23,787 nucleotides of DNA from positions 1 through 23,787 of the forward strand of contig JACRIR010000167.1 in assembly GCA_016215705.1 (NCBI GenBank). The letters are read 5' to 3'. The notes below the pieces were generated by a model, which was not told the DNA's origin, did not search any database, and worked only from the letters and a program-made list of their open reading frames with translations. A program made the translations under genes and the position numbers. Each line of letters opens with the position of its first letter. Position 1 is the stretch's first letter. Below are positions 15,518 through 22,754 of this stretch, one piece after another. The stretch comes from Candidatus Poribacteria bacterium (GTDB lineage: Bacteria > Abyssobacteria > SURF-5).

Positions 15518-18085
15518 CTATGGGGCAACCTTTTTTCCAACAGAAAACTTCGAGAAATGCCTGATTTCAACCGTGATCTCGTTGTGCTCCGGATCAACCG
15601 TCCCACCCAGCGGCGTCCACACTGGATGTCCGGGGTCACTGTCGTCGTAGTAGTATATTTCCAGCATGCCTTCATCCAGCCCGCCGACTTCGTCGTCAGT
15701 GTACCTGATAGTAAGGGTCATCGGTTCGATAAATCTAGGCTTCTCCAGCCCTTGCGCATCGAGGAGACGCATCGCAAAGAACCGACTCTCGCCCTTCAGG
15801 ATTTCCGCCTCGTCGGTTATGCTGAACGGAGTGCTTATCTTGACCTTGAAATTCTTTCCGAGCGCGCCTGGCGGGACAATGAGGGTTGTGCCGCTATTGT
15901 CAATAAGCACGCCTCCGAGATCCGCATCCATTTCGGCTTCAATGTCGAAACTGACAACTCTGAGTTCATAATTATGAATCCCCGATCCGATCTCGTAGTT
16001 GCAGTAGGCAATCCGGTTGCCTTCGGGCGATGGTTTCATGCCAACCTGCGAATCTGGCAAATGTATTTGAGTCGGCATGCCGGGCTCACCGGTCATCGCA
16101 TTCGCATAAAACAGGTCGAAATCACAAAGGCCGTACGACATTGGATAGAAGGCGGTCCATACATTATTTACGTCCTCCTGAAAGAAAACCAGTGACTCAT
16201 CAAAGGAGAATCCGCTTGGCAACTGGTCGTTCTCAATGGGCGCAACCCGCTTTATTCTCGGGTCATGCACCGACCGGGGCGGTGGCGTAAATCCGTCGAG
16301 TATGTCCTCGACTCCGTACAATATATAGACATTGACGCTGTCGAGATTGAGGTTTTCTATGGCCGCGAACGCTATCTTGCTGCCCGACGGCGCCCAAACG
16401 GCCGCGCCCACAAAGCATTTGTACTGATTGAAATCTGTAAGAAATAACCCCGGCGCATTTTCGACCGACTGACCGTCCTGTTCCAACGGGACATAGGCTA
16501 TGTTGCCCCAGTTGACGCAAAGGAGCGCGTCACCCCACGGGAGTTTCAGGGTATGTGGCGCAATGGTCTTGCCCAATGGAACTTGAAGTTTTATTGGAAA
16601 CTCAATGTCATGAAACGGGCTTTTGAAATCCCGTATTGGCCCTTCAGAAGGATTTATGGACGCAATCTTTATTTTGAACGGTCCGAGCCAGTTCCACCAT
16701 CCAACTCTCCCCGTCTCTTCGATACCGCTAGCCACCATGAAAAACACGTGCTGATCGTCCGGCGACCACGCAACAGGGAAGAACGGAAGCACCGCTTCGT
16801 CTTCCTGCGAGATTACCCATGGGTGGTCCAGGTCGTCGAGCCTTGCCACTCTCACGGCTGCCGGCCACTCTTTATAGCTGTATTCCACATATGCTATCAT
16901 AGAGCCATCATGTGACCATATCGGATACGAGGGAGCATTGCCTCTCTCCAGCGGTATTAGTTTCTCTTTTCCTATCAGGATGGAACGGTTGCTTGGAACA
17001 AAAAGACTCTCGTAATACTCGCCAAGCGCTCTTGTGTCAGCCTGTGCATGCTGGCGCGAAGCAACCGGAGCGTATGAAGCAAACTGAAGCATCTCTTCAG
17101 GCCGGGTCCACATGTCGAGAACTCCGGCCGGGCCGGATCGGTCCATTCGTCTTCGTGTTAACTGGTAATCAGGTGCGTACCTCGAGAGCACCCGAGTAAA
17201 GCGCTGCTTGATCCTATCTATTACGGCTTCCCTGTACCGCGCAAACGGGTCGCTCACCTCGGCAGAGGCTGGTTTGAATGCGCTTACCTTGCCCCGAATA
17301 GTCACCGCCTGGTCTCTCGCCAGATCGTGCGTTCTTCCATCGGATGCCGCCAGGCTTACACCTCCCGACGCGACTGCAATGGTGGTCGCCTCTTCCGAGC
17401 GAGCAATCCTGAATCCGTCCCCGCTGGACTGAACGACCACTTCGGCCGAATTGATAGTAGCCGGCATTTCCCTCTCCGCCGTCGCCACAAATAGCGCCCC
17501 TTCTTTCAATAGCAGGCCGCGGAGACCCTGCGCCTCAAACTGCGCTTCCCCTTCGCTGAGCAGCCTGATCCCGTCAAACGACATGAATGACCGAATCCCG
17601 GCAGGAGTCCTGATCGCGGTTCCTCTGGTCATGCGATCACCGACACGCAGTCGCTCCCATTGGCCGCCAGGGTGTTTCCTTTCTATGCCGGCCGAACATC
17701 TTAGGACCGTTTCGCTGAGTTGAAATGAAAATGTCTTCTGGAAATAGAAATAGCCGAAGAAGTAGACCGCGAGCAACATCGCCGCCGCGCATGCCGCCGC
17801 CCCGCCGACAAGGCGGCGGAAAAGCGGCCTTCGGCGTCGGCGCGATTTCTCTACTGGACCGACCACCGCGACGCGGTTCATGATTTCAGTGGTCGAGTCC
17901 CGGTCTGGAAGCCTTGCGGCAAAAGTCCTCTCGATCAGGCCTTTCATTCCGGCAAGTTCCTCAAACTCAGCGGAGCATTTAGCGCACGAACGCAGATGCT
18001 CGCTGACGTGTTCCGCCGCTGCTGGCGTCGTTTCGCCCTCCGCCAACATATGAACCTGCAATAAAGCGTTCTTGCATACTTTCAT
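15518..18085 (-). CDS. Membrane-anchored anti-sigma factor with FecR-like, beta-propeller and ZU5-like regions
   Basis: 855 residues. An N-terminal anti-sigma zinc finger has H26, H30, C34 and C37 (EHVSEHLRSCAKC), the usual sigma-binding element. An RRRRRR stretch precedes one membrane span (about 92-114). After it comes a FecR-like region (about 140-260; TRGTAIRTPAGIRSF, VVVQSSGDGFRIARSEEATTIAVASGG with family-like beta repeats), then PD40/TolB-like propeller strands (YPIWSHDGSMIAYVEY, VAWSPDDQHVFFMV, AVWAPSGSKIAFAAI, PSPEGNRIAYC), and a ZU5-like C-terminus (about 721-855; LIVPPGALG, EIYYYDDS, HFSKFSVG). The extracytoplasmic part probably senses an envelope or extracellular cue and controls the adjacent sigma factor. 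The ATG at 18085 lies one base after the sigma stop, and the zinc finger begins soon after it; an earlier start would run through the sigma gene. Confidence 0.85.
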   Translation of the reverse strand: MKVCKNALLQVHMLAEGETTPAAAEHVSEHLRSCAKCSAEFEELAGMKGLIERTFAARLPDRDSTTEIMNRVAVVGPVEKSRRRRRPLFRRLVGGAAACAAAMLLAVYFFGYFYFQKTFSFQLSETVLRCSAGIERKHPGGQWERLRVGDRMTRGTAIRTPAGIRSFMSFDGIRLLSEGEAQFEAQGLRGLLLKEGALFVATAEREMPATINSAEVVVQSSGDGFRIARSEEATTIAVASGGVSLAASDGRTHDLARDQAVTIRGKVSAFKPASAEVSDPFARYREAVIDRIKQRFTRVLSRYAPDYQLTRRRMDRSGPAGVLDMWTRPEEMLQFASYAPVASRQHAQADTRALGEYYESLFVPSNRSILIGKEKLIPLERGNAPSYPIWSHDGSMIAYVEYSYKEWPAAVRVARLDDLDHPWVISQEDEAVLPFFPVAWSPDDQHVFFMVASGIEETGRVGWWNWLGPFKIKIASINPSEGPIRDFKSPFHDIEFPIKLQVPLGKTIAPHTLKLPWGDALLCVNWGNIAYVPLEQDGQSVENAPGLFLTDFNQYKCFVGAAVWAPSGSKIAFAAIENLNLDSVNVYILYGVEDILDGFTPPPRSVHDPRIKRVAPIENDQLPSGFSFDESLVFFQEDVNNVWTAFYPMSYGLCDFDLFYANAMTGEPGMPTQIHLPDSQVGMKPSPEGNRIAYCNYEIGSGIHNYELRVVSFDIEAEMDADLGGVLIDNSGTTLIVPPGALGKNFKVKISTPFSITDEAEILKGESRFFAMRLLDAQGLEKPRFIEPMTLTIRYTDDEVGGLDEGMLEIYYYDDSDPGHPVWTPLGGTVDPEHNEITVEIRHFSKFSVGKKVAP

Positions 18086-18086
18086 A

Positions 18087-18626
18087 TCAACCCGCCCCAA
18101 TTCCCATCTCAAAGAGCTTCCGCCGCAATCTCTTTTTCCCCAGCCGGAGGCGTCCGTCAAGAGTCGTTTTCGATAAGCCGGTCATTTTCGAGATTTCATC
18201 GTAGGACAAGCGCGCAAAATGCTTCAGCATGATTAGCGTGCGAATATGGTCGGGAAGATCGGAAATGGCGCGGAAAAGGGCTTCCTCGGTCTCCGACTCA
18301 CTCGATGGACAGTCTCTCTCGGCCGGCGGCGCCGACTCCGCATATGCCGTCTCGCGTTTCTCCCGCCGCCTGACCTTGCGGAAATGATCTTTGCACTTGC
18401 TCGCAGTCGCCTTGAAAAGCCATCCGGCTATTCTGTCCGGATTTCTTAACTTGCCCATGTTGCGCCACGCTTCGACAAACACCTCTTGCTTGACATCTTC
18501 GGCATCGTGAACGTTGCCTATCCTTGCGTATGCCACCGCGAACACCGCCTTCTGGTGCTCGCGGATAAGACGAGCAAAGACATCGGAGGCGCTTTGGCGA
18601 TCATGTTCCACAAAGAGGGCTTTCAT
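18087..18626 (-). CDS. ECF-type sigma-70 family RNA polymerase sigma factor
   Basis: The 179-residue protein has only regions 2 and 4. Region 2 spans about 18-85 (LIREHQKAVFAVAYARIGNVHDAEDVKQEVFVEAWRN, then GWLFKATASKCKDHFRK). A short acidic linker follows, then region 4 (about 120-175; ISDLPDHIRTLIMLKHFARLSYDEISKMTGLSKTTLDGRL ... GKKRLRRKL) with the helix-turn-helix that reads the -35. It is the first gene of a two-gene unit with the anti-sigma protein and is presumably held inactive by it. A TATAAT on the minus strand at 18676-18671 could serve a housekeeping promoter, but no good -35 is visible. Its regulon is not identifiable here. Confidence 0.92.
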   Translation of the reverse strand: MKALFVEHDRQSASDVFARLIREHQKAVFAVAYARIGNVHDAEDVKQEVFVEAWRNMGKLRNPDRIAGWLFKATASKCKDHFRKVRRREKRETAYAESAPPAERDCPSSESETEEALFRAISDLPDHIRTLIMLKHFARLSYDEISKMTGLSKTTLDGRLRLGKKRLRRKLFEMGIGAG

Positions 18627-18872
18627 TAAACCGGTAAAGTGGCCACCTACCCATAAATCCCTTTTCCACTATTATAGGCGACGCGAACCGCGAAAATCGA
18701 AAAGTTTTCGCAAGAAATCATGAAATACAGTGAATCCTTGAGAAAAACCCCTCTTTGCGCCTCGGGCCTGCGACCCTTTGCGGTGAGAAAAGCCGTCTAG
18801 GCAGCAGTGATTTCACAAGGTGAGTGTTAAACGAACACAGTGCTGCACGGCCGCAGCCAAACAGCACATATC

Positions 18873-18976
18873 GAACGCGATGAATCGCGCCTGGCAAAAT
18901 CGGGGACACAATGCGACATCGGTTCCCCCATTCTCTTCATTCTTGTCTGTAGGGGCGCAATTCATTGCGCCCTCGT
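18873..18976. repeat. Cluster of three dispersed repeats in the sigma-Rhs gap
   Basis: GCGATGAATCGC (18877-18888) is a small member of the GGGCGC-palindrome family. 18896-18931 is a decayed GGGGACAC palindrome (CGGGGACACAATGCGACATC then GGTTCCCC). 18948-18976 is TGTAGGGGCGCAATTCATTG with its CGCCC end, the same core as 8503-8522. AACGAACACAG also occurs twice (about 18829 and 19070). The wider gap 18627-19220 shows no gene. Confidence 0.7.
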
Positions 18977-19198
18977 CATTTCCATGCTTCTCCCTGTCCA
19001 CGAAATTCAAGAATGCTTCCTTTTTCTCTTTTCCCTTTTCGATTTTTGGATTCGGTGACGCCTATTATGTGAACGAACACAGCCGGAGGCCGCCTGGAGC
19101 GTAAGCGCGTCGGCCATAAAGTAGACACGTTTTGAAATGGCTGATATACTTAGTTGCGTATTGCGATGCTTCCTCTCTGACAGAACCGGCTCGAAAAC

Positions 19199-19209
19199 AA
19201 AGGGGTCAG
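19199..19209 (+). repeat. AAAGGGGTCAG boundary motif, copy 1
   Basis: Eleven-base motif 12 bases before Rhs homology resumes. Close variants lie at 21214, 23300 and 23315, each shortly upstream of a Rhs piece. Confidence 0.5.
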
Positions 19210-19220
19210 AAATTTGCTTT

Positions 19221-19342
19221 GTGAAGAATGAAAGACTCGCGAACGCTTACACCTACACGCTCATCAATCAGGTCGCCAGCATCACAGACGTATACAACAA
19301 CGCCACGAATTACTATTACGACGACGGCGGGCGATTGACGCT
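19221..19342 (+). pseudogene. Rhs/YD-repeat core fragment A
   Basis: About 40 codons (VKNERLANAYTYTLINQ ... YYYDDGGRLTL) match residues 23-62 of the intact Rhs protein at 21290 almost residue for residue; DNA identity is high (frequent third-base changes only). After GGRLTL the homology stops abruptly. Continuing in the same frame gives a non-YD sequence to a stop at 19484. There is no upstream Rhs sequence, so this is a recombination remnant, not a gene. Confidence 0.85.
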
Positions 19343-19459
19343 ATTGTTTGCGCGCCCACGCTTGTGGGAACAATTGTCTGCGGCCTCGAGTGTGCTGTCT
19401 CCTGCTATGTCGTCTCCATACCAGTGTATATGTGGATTTGCGAGTGTTGGCGCCGTTAG
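19343..19459 (+). pseudogene. Probable remnant of a Cys-rich Rhs C-terminal tip
   Basis: Shifted in frame relative to fragment A, 38 codons read IVCAPTLVGTIVCGLECAVS then CYVVSIPVYMWICECWRR and stop at 19457-19459. It is hydrophobic with six cysteines, in the same place relative to the following membrane gene as the tip of the intact Rhs protein. I infer a decayed tip joined out of frame to fragment A. Chance is possible because the stretch is short and has no own start. Confidence 0.4.
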
Positions 19460-19480
19460 ACCACGGAGTCGGGTACTTTT

Positions 19481-19999
19481 ATGAGACCTGTGAGGATGGA
19501 GAAACACAGATTTCTGGTTTGGCCAGCCATTGCTGCCATTTTCTACTCGCTATTGATTGCTGTTGCCATGGACAGTTGCCGCGTGTCTGCTTTTAGACCT
19601 GCTCAAATTCTCACATCTGCCATCTTGGGAGCGCTCTTTGGCACACTGACGTTCTTTATGTTGAGAAAGTATGTAAAGGATGGCCTTTTTGACTATAATT
19701 CAGTTCCAGTGGTGACCCGGGTGGGCTTTTTCGCAGCTTTTTTGGGAGCCCTTGCGCTTCTCGGGGTGACAGCCTCTTTTTGGGACCAACTTCCCATTCT
19801 AGCCGCTATTTTCTTCCTTCACTTCTATGCTTCCTTCGCTCTTGCTGTTGCCAAGCTGGAGAGAATAATGCAAGAAAGGATTATGTGCGATAGACTTCTT
19901 TTCTTTGAAACATATGCTTTGAATTACATGATTCTATTCTTTATTGCGTATTACGTTGTGCCCTTGTGCCTTGTGGGAGATCATCTGAGCGGCCGATAG
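19481..19999 (+). CDS. Small polytopic membrane protein, candidate immunity protein
   Basis: 172 residues with about five membrane segments (roughly 11-31, 38-60, 80-100, 104-124, 147-167). Family not recognised. It lies 21 bases after the Cys-rich remnant and only three bases before Rhs fragment B, so it is embedded in the Rhs locus as cargo. The ATG at 19481 has a weak upstream GAGTCGGG; an ATG at 19496 would remove five residues. Layout parallels the 171-residue gene at 22755: same length, two helices, a charged loop with an F-D motif, two helices, an LER/LEK segment (KLERIMQERI here), then a last helix. By analogy with Rhs systems I infer immunity or tip-associated function; no direct evidence. 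Confidence 0.65.
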   Translation: MRPVRMEKHRFLVWPAIAAIFYSLLIAVAMDSCRVSAFRPAQILTSAILGALFGTLTFFMLRKYVKDGLFDYNSVPVVTRVGFFAAFLGALALLGVTASFWDQLPILAAIFFLHFYASFALAVAKLERIMQERIMCDRLLFFETYALNYMILFFIAYYVVPLCLVGDHLSGR

Positions 20000-20002
20000 A
20001 AG

Positions 20003-20209
20003 TTGACCTCTTATGACAGCATCACGCTTAAATACGATAAGAGCGGCAACCTAACACGCAAAACGCAAAACGGCACAGATGTCACAACGTACACCTTCGA
20101 CTGCGAGAACAAGATTACGAGGATCGCGTATTCCGACGAGACGTATTCAGCTTACAAATATGATCCGCTCGGCAGATGAATCGAGAAGCGGGATAGGGAT
20201 TCGGCATGA
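20003..20209 (+). pseudogene. Rhs/YD-repeat core fragment B
   Basis: LTSYDSITLKYDKSGNLTRKT ... TYTFDCENKITRIAYSDETYSAYKYDPLGR matches residues 173-231 of the intact Rhs protein. Where the intact copy has an Arg codon, this one has an in-frame TGA (20177-20179); the frame then continues IEKRDRDSA to a second TGA at 20207. It has neither a start nor the C-terminal core, so it is a dead fragment. Fragments A and B correspond to non-adjacent parts of the core (23-62 and 173-239). Confidence 0.88.
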
Positions 20210-20249
20210 AGTCGCATGGACTTCATGAAGGACTTGCGGGAGAGGTTAA

Positions 20250-21062
20250 GTGGCTGTTAACGTGATAGCCTTTTGTCTTTCGGGCTTTTCACACCATGCT
20301 GATATGACCGGTAAGAGATATTGCATAAATCATCCCGAATCGATGGCCCCGTTCTACTGTGCCAAGTGCAAGCTTTTTCTCTGCGCGGAGTGTGTCGGAG
20401 AAGATTTCAAGGAAGATGGTGGATTCGCGGAGCGATGCCCCAATTGCGCTGGCCAATGTATCCCTTCAAAGGGGATCGTGCCTGCGAACATAACGGTAGT
20501 TCCAAAAAGCAAGGGGTTGGGGCTTCCGAATCGGTTGTTGTGCTTGATCGTGAATCCTGCGGAAACGGTGGACCGCCTGCTTGGGAGTTTGTCGTGGAAA
20601 ATGTTTTTGACAGTGCTACTTCCGGCGTATCTCCTGTCCCTGATCTTGGCCAACTGGGGGAAGTCTTCCAGCTTTTATTCACTCATATCGGAAAGAGCCG
20701 TTCCTCAGATTGCGTTAGCAGTCACATTCGTGCTGGCTATTGAGGCAATATGCCGACTCGTCGGCGCTTTGCTGGCTGGTGAGGAGGAAAGGATCAAGGG
20801 TTGGGTGTCCATTCTAGGTATGACAGCGGGCACAGCCTTTCTCAATACAATTCTTAATATCTGGAGCTTCTTGACAGGCTTTCTTCCGCCGTATCCAGTG
20901 AAAGCGCTTTTGTCTTTCGGGATAGGCATGTGGGTTTGCTGTGCTTACGGCTTTTTCATAAATGCAATCTACGACATCGAGCTTGTTCCAGCTTTGATTA
21001 TTAGTCTGCTGGCGCTCTCTGTTGCGATTTCTATTTATGTGCGGCTATTCCTTTTCAGGTAA
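20250..21062 (+). CDS. Membrane protein with N-terminal Cys-rich zinc finger (B-box-like) and Yip1-like membrane region
   Basis: 270 residues. Cys25, His28, Cys37, Cys40, Cys45, Cys48, Cys63, Cys66 and Cys70 (YCINHPESMAPFYCAKCKLFLC ... ERCPNC) form one or two zinc sites in the style of bacterial B-box fingers. About five membrane spans follow (115-134, 148-173, 183-211, 217-240, 246-269), resembling Yip1-type domains often found with such fingers. The GTG at 20250 is preferred because GGGAGAGG lies just upstream; the ATG at 20304 would start closer to the finger but lacks a ribosome site. It lies 40 bases after Rhs fragment B and is followed by a 227-base gap. It could be immunity for a lost tip or a passenger gene; the function is unknown. 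Confidence 0.7.
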   Translation: MAVNVIAFCLSGFSHHADMTGKRYCINHPESMAPFYCAKCKLFLCAECVGEDFKEDGGFAERCPNCAGQCIPSKGIVPANITVVPKSKGLGLPNRLLCLIVNPAETVDRLLGSLSWKMFLTVLLPAYLLSLILANWGKSSSFYSLISERAVPQIALAVTFVLAIEAICRLVGALLAGEEERIKGWVSILGMTAGTAFLNTILNIWSFLTGFLPPYPVKALLSFGIGMWVCCAYGFFINAIYDIELVPALIISLLALSVAISIYVRLFLFR

Positions 21063-21213
21063 TGCGGAGACTTGCCCGTTCTTGGCGTGAGGAATCGGAT
21101 GATGCTGCGGTTTAGGCCTTGCACCTTCTGAGGGAAGACTCATCTGGGGCCGTCTCTGAGCGCTTCAAAAGCAGCATGTTTTCCTGAGGGAGAATATCGC
21201 ACGAGAGGAAGAC

Positions 21214-21232
21214 GAAGGGGTCAGGTCTACAC
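21214..21232 (+). repeat. GAAGGGGTCAG boundary motif, copy 2
   Basis: GAAGGGGTCAGGTCTACAC, ahead of the intact Rhs core. The GTCTACAC end has a parallel (GTCCACAC) after the copy at 23315. The rest of the gap 21063-21289 contains no recognisable gene. Confidence 0.5.
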
Positions 21233-21289
21233 ATTCACAACTACGCTCTTTTCGCAAGAGAACCGGAATCCGGTTTGTGAAGGCAATGA

Positions 21290-22714
21290 ATGGACATCAT
21301 TGACAAGATGAACAAGATTGGGAAAAATAATCCTGTAAGTCTTGTAACTCCTGTCCAAAATGAAAGACTCGTCAACGCTTACACCTACACTCTCGTGAAC
21401 CAGATCGCTAGCATCACGGATGTGTACAACAACGCCACTAATTACTACTATGATGACGGCGGCAGGCTCACTCTTCGGACATACGGCAACGGCACAAAGG
21501 CTGAATACACGTATGATGACGCCAGCCGATTGACACTCCTATCGAACAAGAAATCGGATGATAGCGTGCTATCCAACTTCACCTACGAAGTCGATAAGAC
21601 GGGCAATCGAACCAAACGCACAAGAGATACGGGATTAGGCTCGGAAGCACAGTTGAAGTACACCTACGACAACATCTACGAGATAAACGAAGTCTATCGC
21701 CTATCGCCTGAGCCCACCGCGACGCTTGAAACATTCAGCTATGACGGCGTCGGCAACCGAACAACTGATTCCGACTACTCGAATTACAGCTACAACTCCA
21801 ACAATCAGCTTGCGTCATATGACAGCATCACATTCGTGTATGACAAAAACGGCAATTTGACCAAGAAGACCGAGAATGGGGTCGGAGACACCACATACAC
21901 GTTCGACTATGAAAACAAGATTACGCGGATAGACTATCCTGACGAGACGTATTCAGCGTACAAGTATGATCCGCTTGGGAGAAGGATTGAGAAACGCGAC
22001 CGGAGCGGGAATATAAGCCGGTATTACTACGACGGCCATAACTTCATCGCGGAGTATGATGGTAACAATGACCTCCTGGCATCGTATGTCCAAAGTCTCG
22101 GTATCGACCAGCCGATCTCAATGTACAGAGATGGTGAGAACCATTGGTATCACTCCGACGCTCTTGGGAGTATCTACCAGATGACTGACTCCGCTCAAGC
22201 CGTGGCGCGAACCTATAATTATTCGGCCTTTGGAAAGATTATCTCGGAAACCGGCTCGCTCGCCAATCCTTTCACGTACACTGCCCGCGAATATGACTCC
22301 GACAGTGGGCTATATTATTACCGAGCGAGGTACTATGATGCGAATATGGGGAGGTTCTTGAGCCGTGATCCCATCTTTGCTCCCGATTTCATGTACTTCG
22401 TTCATGGTGTCGGTACCATGGCACAGATGAAATTTATCTATAGAAATGCAGACCTTCTTATGAAGCAGGGAGTGGATCGCGTTTACCTGTTTGTCGGAAA
22501 TAATCCCGTAGGGCACATGGATCCGGAAGGACTTATATCTTACCAGGAGTGCTATAACGCTTGCCTGACTGTTGAGAGTATAGCCTGCGCAATTGCTGCC
22601 GCGATTCTTTGCGGCGGAAATCCTCTGTGTATAATTTTCGTAGGGGGTGTTTGCTTAGGATTGGCCAGAGATAACTGCGCAAATGCCTGCACTAACCAGT
22701 GCAATGTATCGTAG
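21290..22714 (+). CDS. Rhs/YD-repeat core protein with Cys-rich hydrophobic C-terminal tip (N-terminally short)
   Basis: 474 residues; full Rhs proteins usually exceed 1000, so this is a short or truncated form. YD-type repeats fill about 25-320 (YDDGGRLT, YDGVGNRTT, YDKNGNLTKK, YDPLGRRIEKRD). The Rhs core-associated signature follows: AREYDSDSGLYYYRARYYD, GRFLSRDPI (355-362), FVGNNPVGHMDPEGL (401-415). Between DPI and FVGNN lie about 38 residues, longer than usual. After DPEGL, where Rhs proteins are normally cleaved, is a 59-residue tip (22535-22711) with nine cysteines (421, 425, 433, 441, 447, 455, 463, 467, 471) and a hydrophobic middle. The ATG at 21290 has GAAGG upstream, but residues 1-22 come from repeat-like DNA (TCCTGTAAGTCTTGTAACTC). 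No signal peptide is visible. The product may be an orphan tip module able to recombine with a full Rhs gene. Confidence 0.8.
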   Translation: MDIIDKMNKIGKNNPVSLVTPVQNERLVNAYTYTLVNQIASITDVYNNATNYYYDDGGRLTLRTYGNGTKAEYTYDDASRLTLLSNKKSDDSVLSNFTYEVDKTGNRTKRTRDTGLGSEAQLKYTYDNIYEINEVYRLSPEPTATLETFSYDGVGNRTTDSDYSNYSYNSNNQLASYDSITFVYDKNGNLTKKTENGVGDTTYTFDYENKITRIDYPDETYSAYKYDPLGRRIEKRDRSGNISRYYYDGHNFIAEYDGNNDLLASYVQSLGIDQPISMYRDGENHWYHSDALGSIYQMTDSAQAVARTYNYSAFGKIISETGSLANPFTYTAREYDSDSGLYYYRARYYDANMGRFLSRDPIFAPDFMYFVHGVGTMAQMKFIYRNADLLMKQGVDRVYLFVGNNPVGHMDPEGLISYQECYNACLTVESIACAIAAAILCGGNPLCIIFVGGVCLGLARDNCANACTNQCNVS

Positions 22715-22754
22715 ACTGGCTGTTCGGCTCTAAGAGAACGGGAAAAGGGAGAAT

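Noticed and set aside
19345-19596. Separate small Cys-rich gene reading YCLRAHACGNNCLRPRV...
   Set aside because: This frame overlaps the start of the 172-residue membrane gene and has no ribosome site; the frame ending at 19459 fits the position of a lost tip better.
21063-21289. Remnant of a REP-associated transposase in the gap before the intact Rhs gene
   Set aside because: I looked in three forward frames and found no transposase motif; only the GGGGTCAG motif is suggestive.
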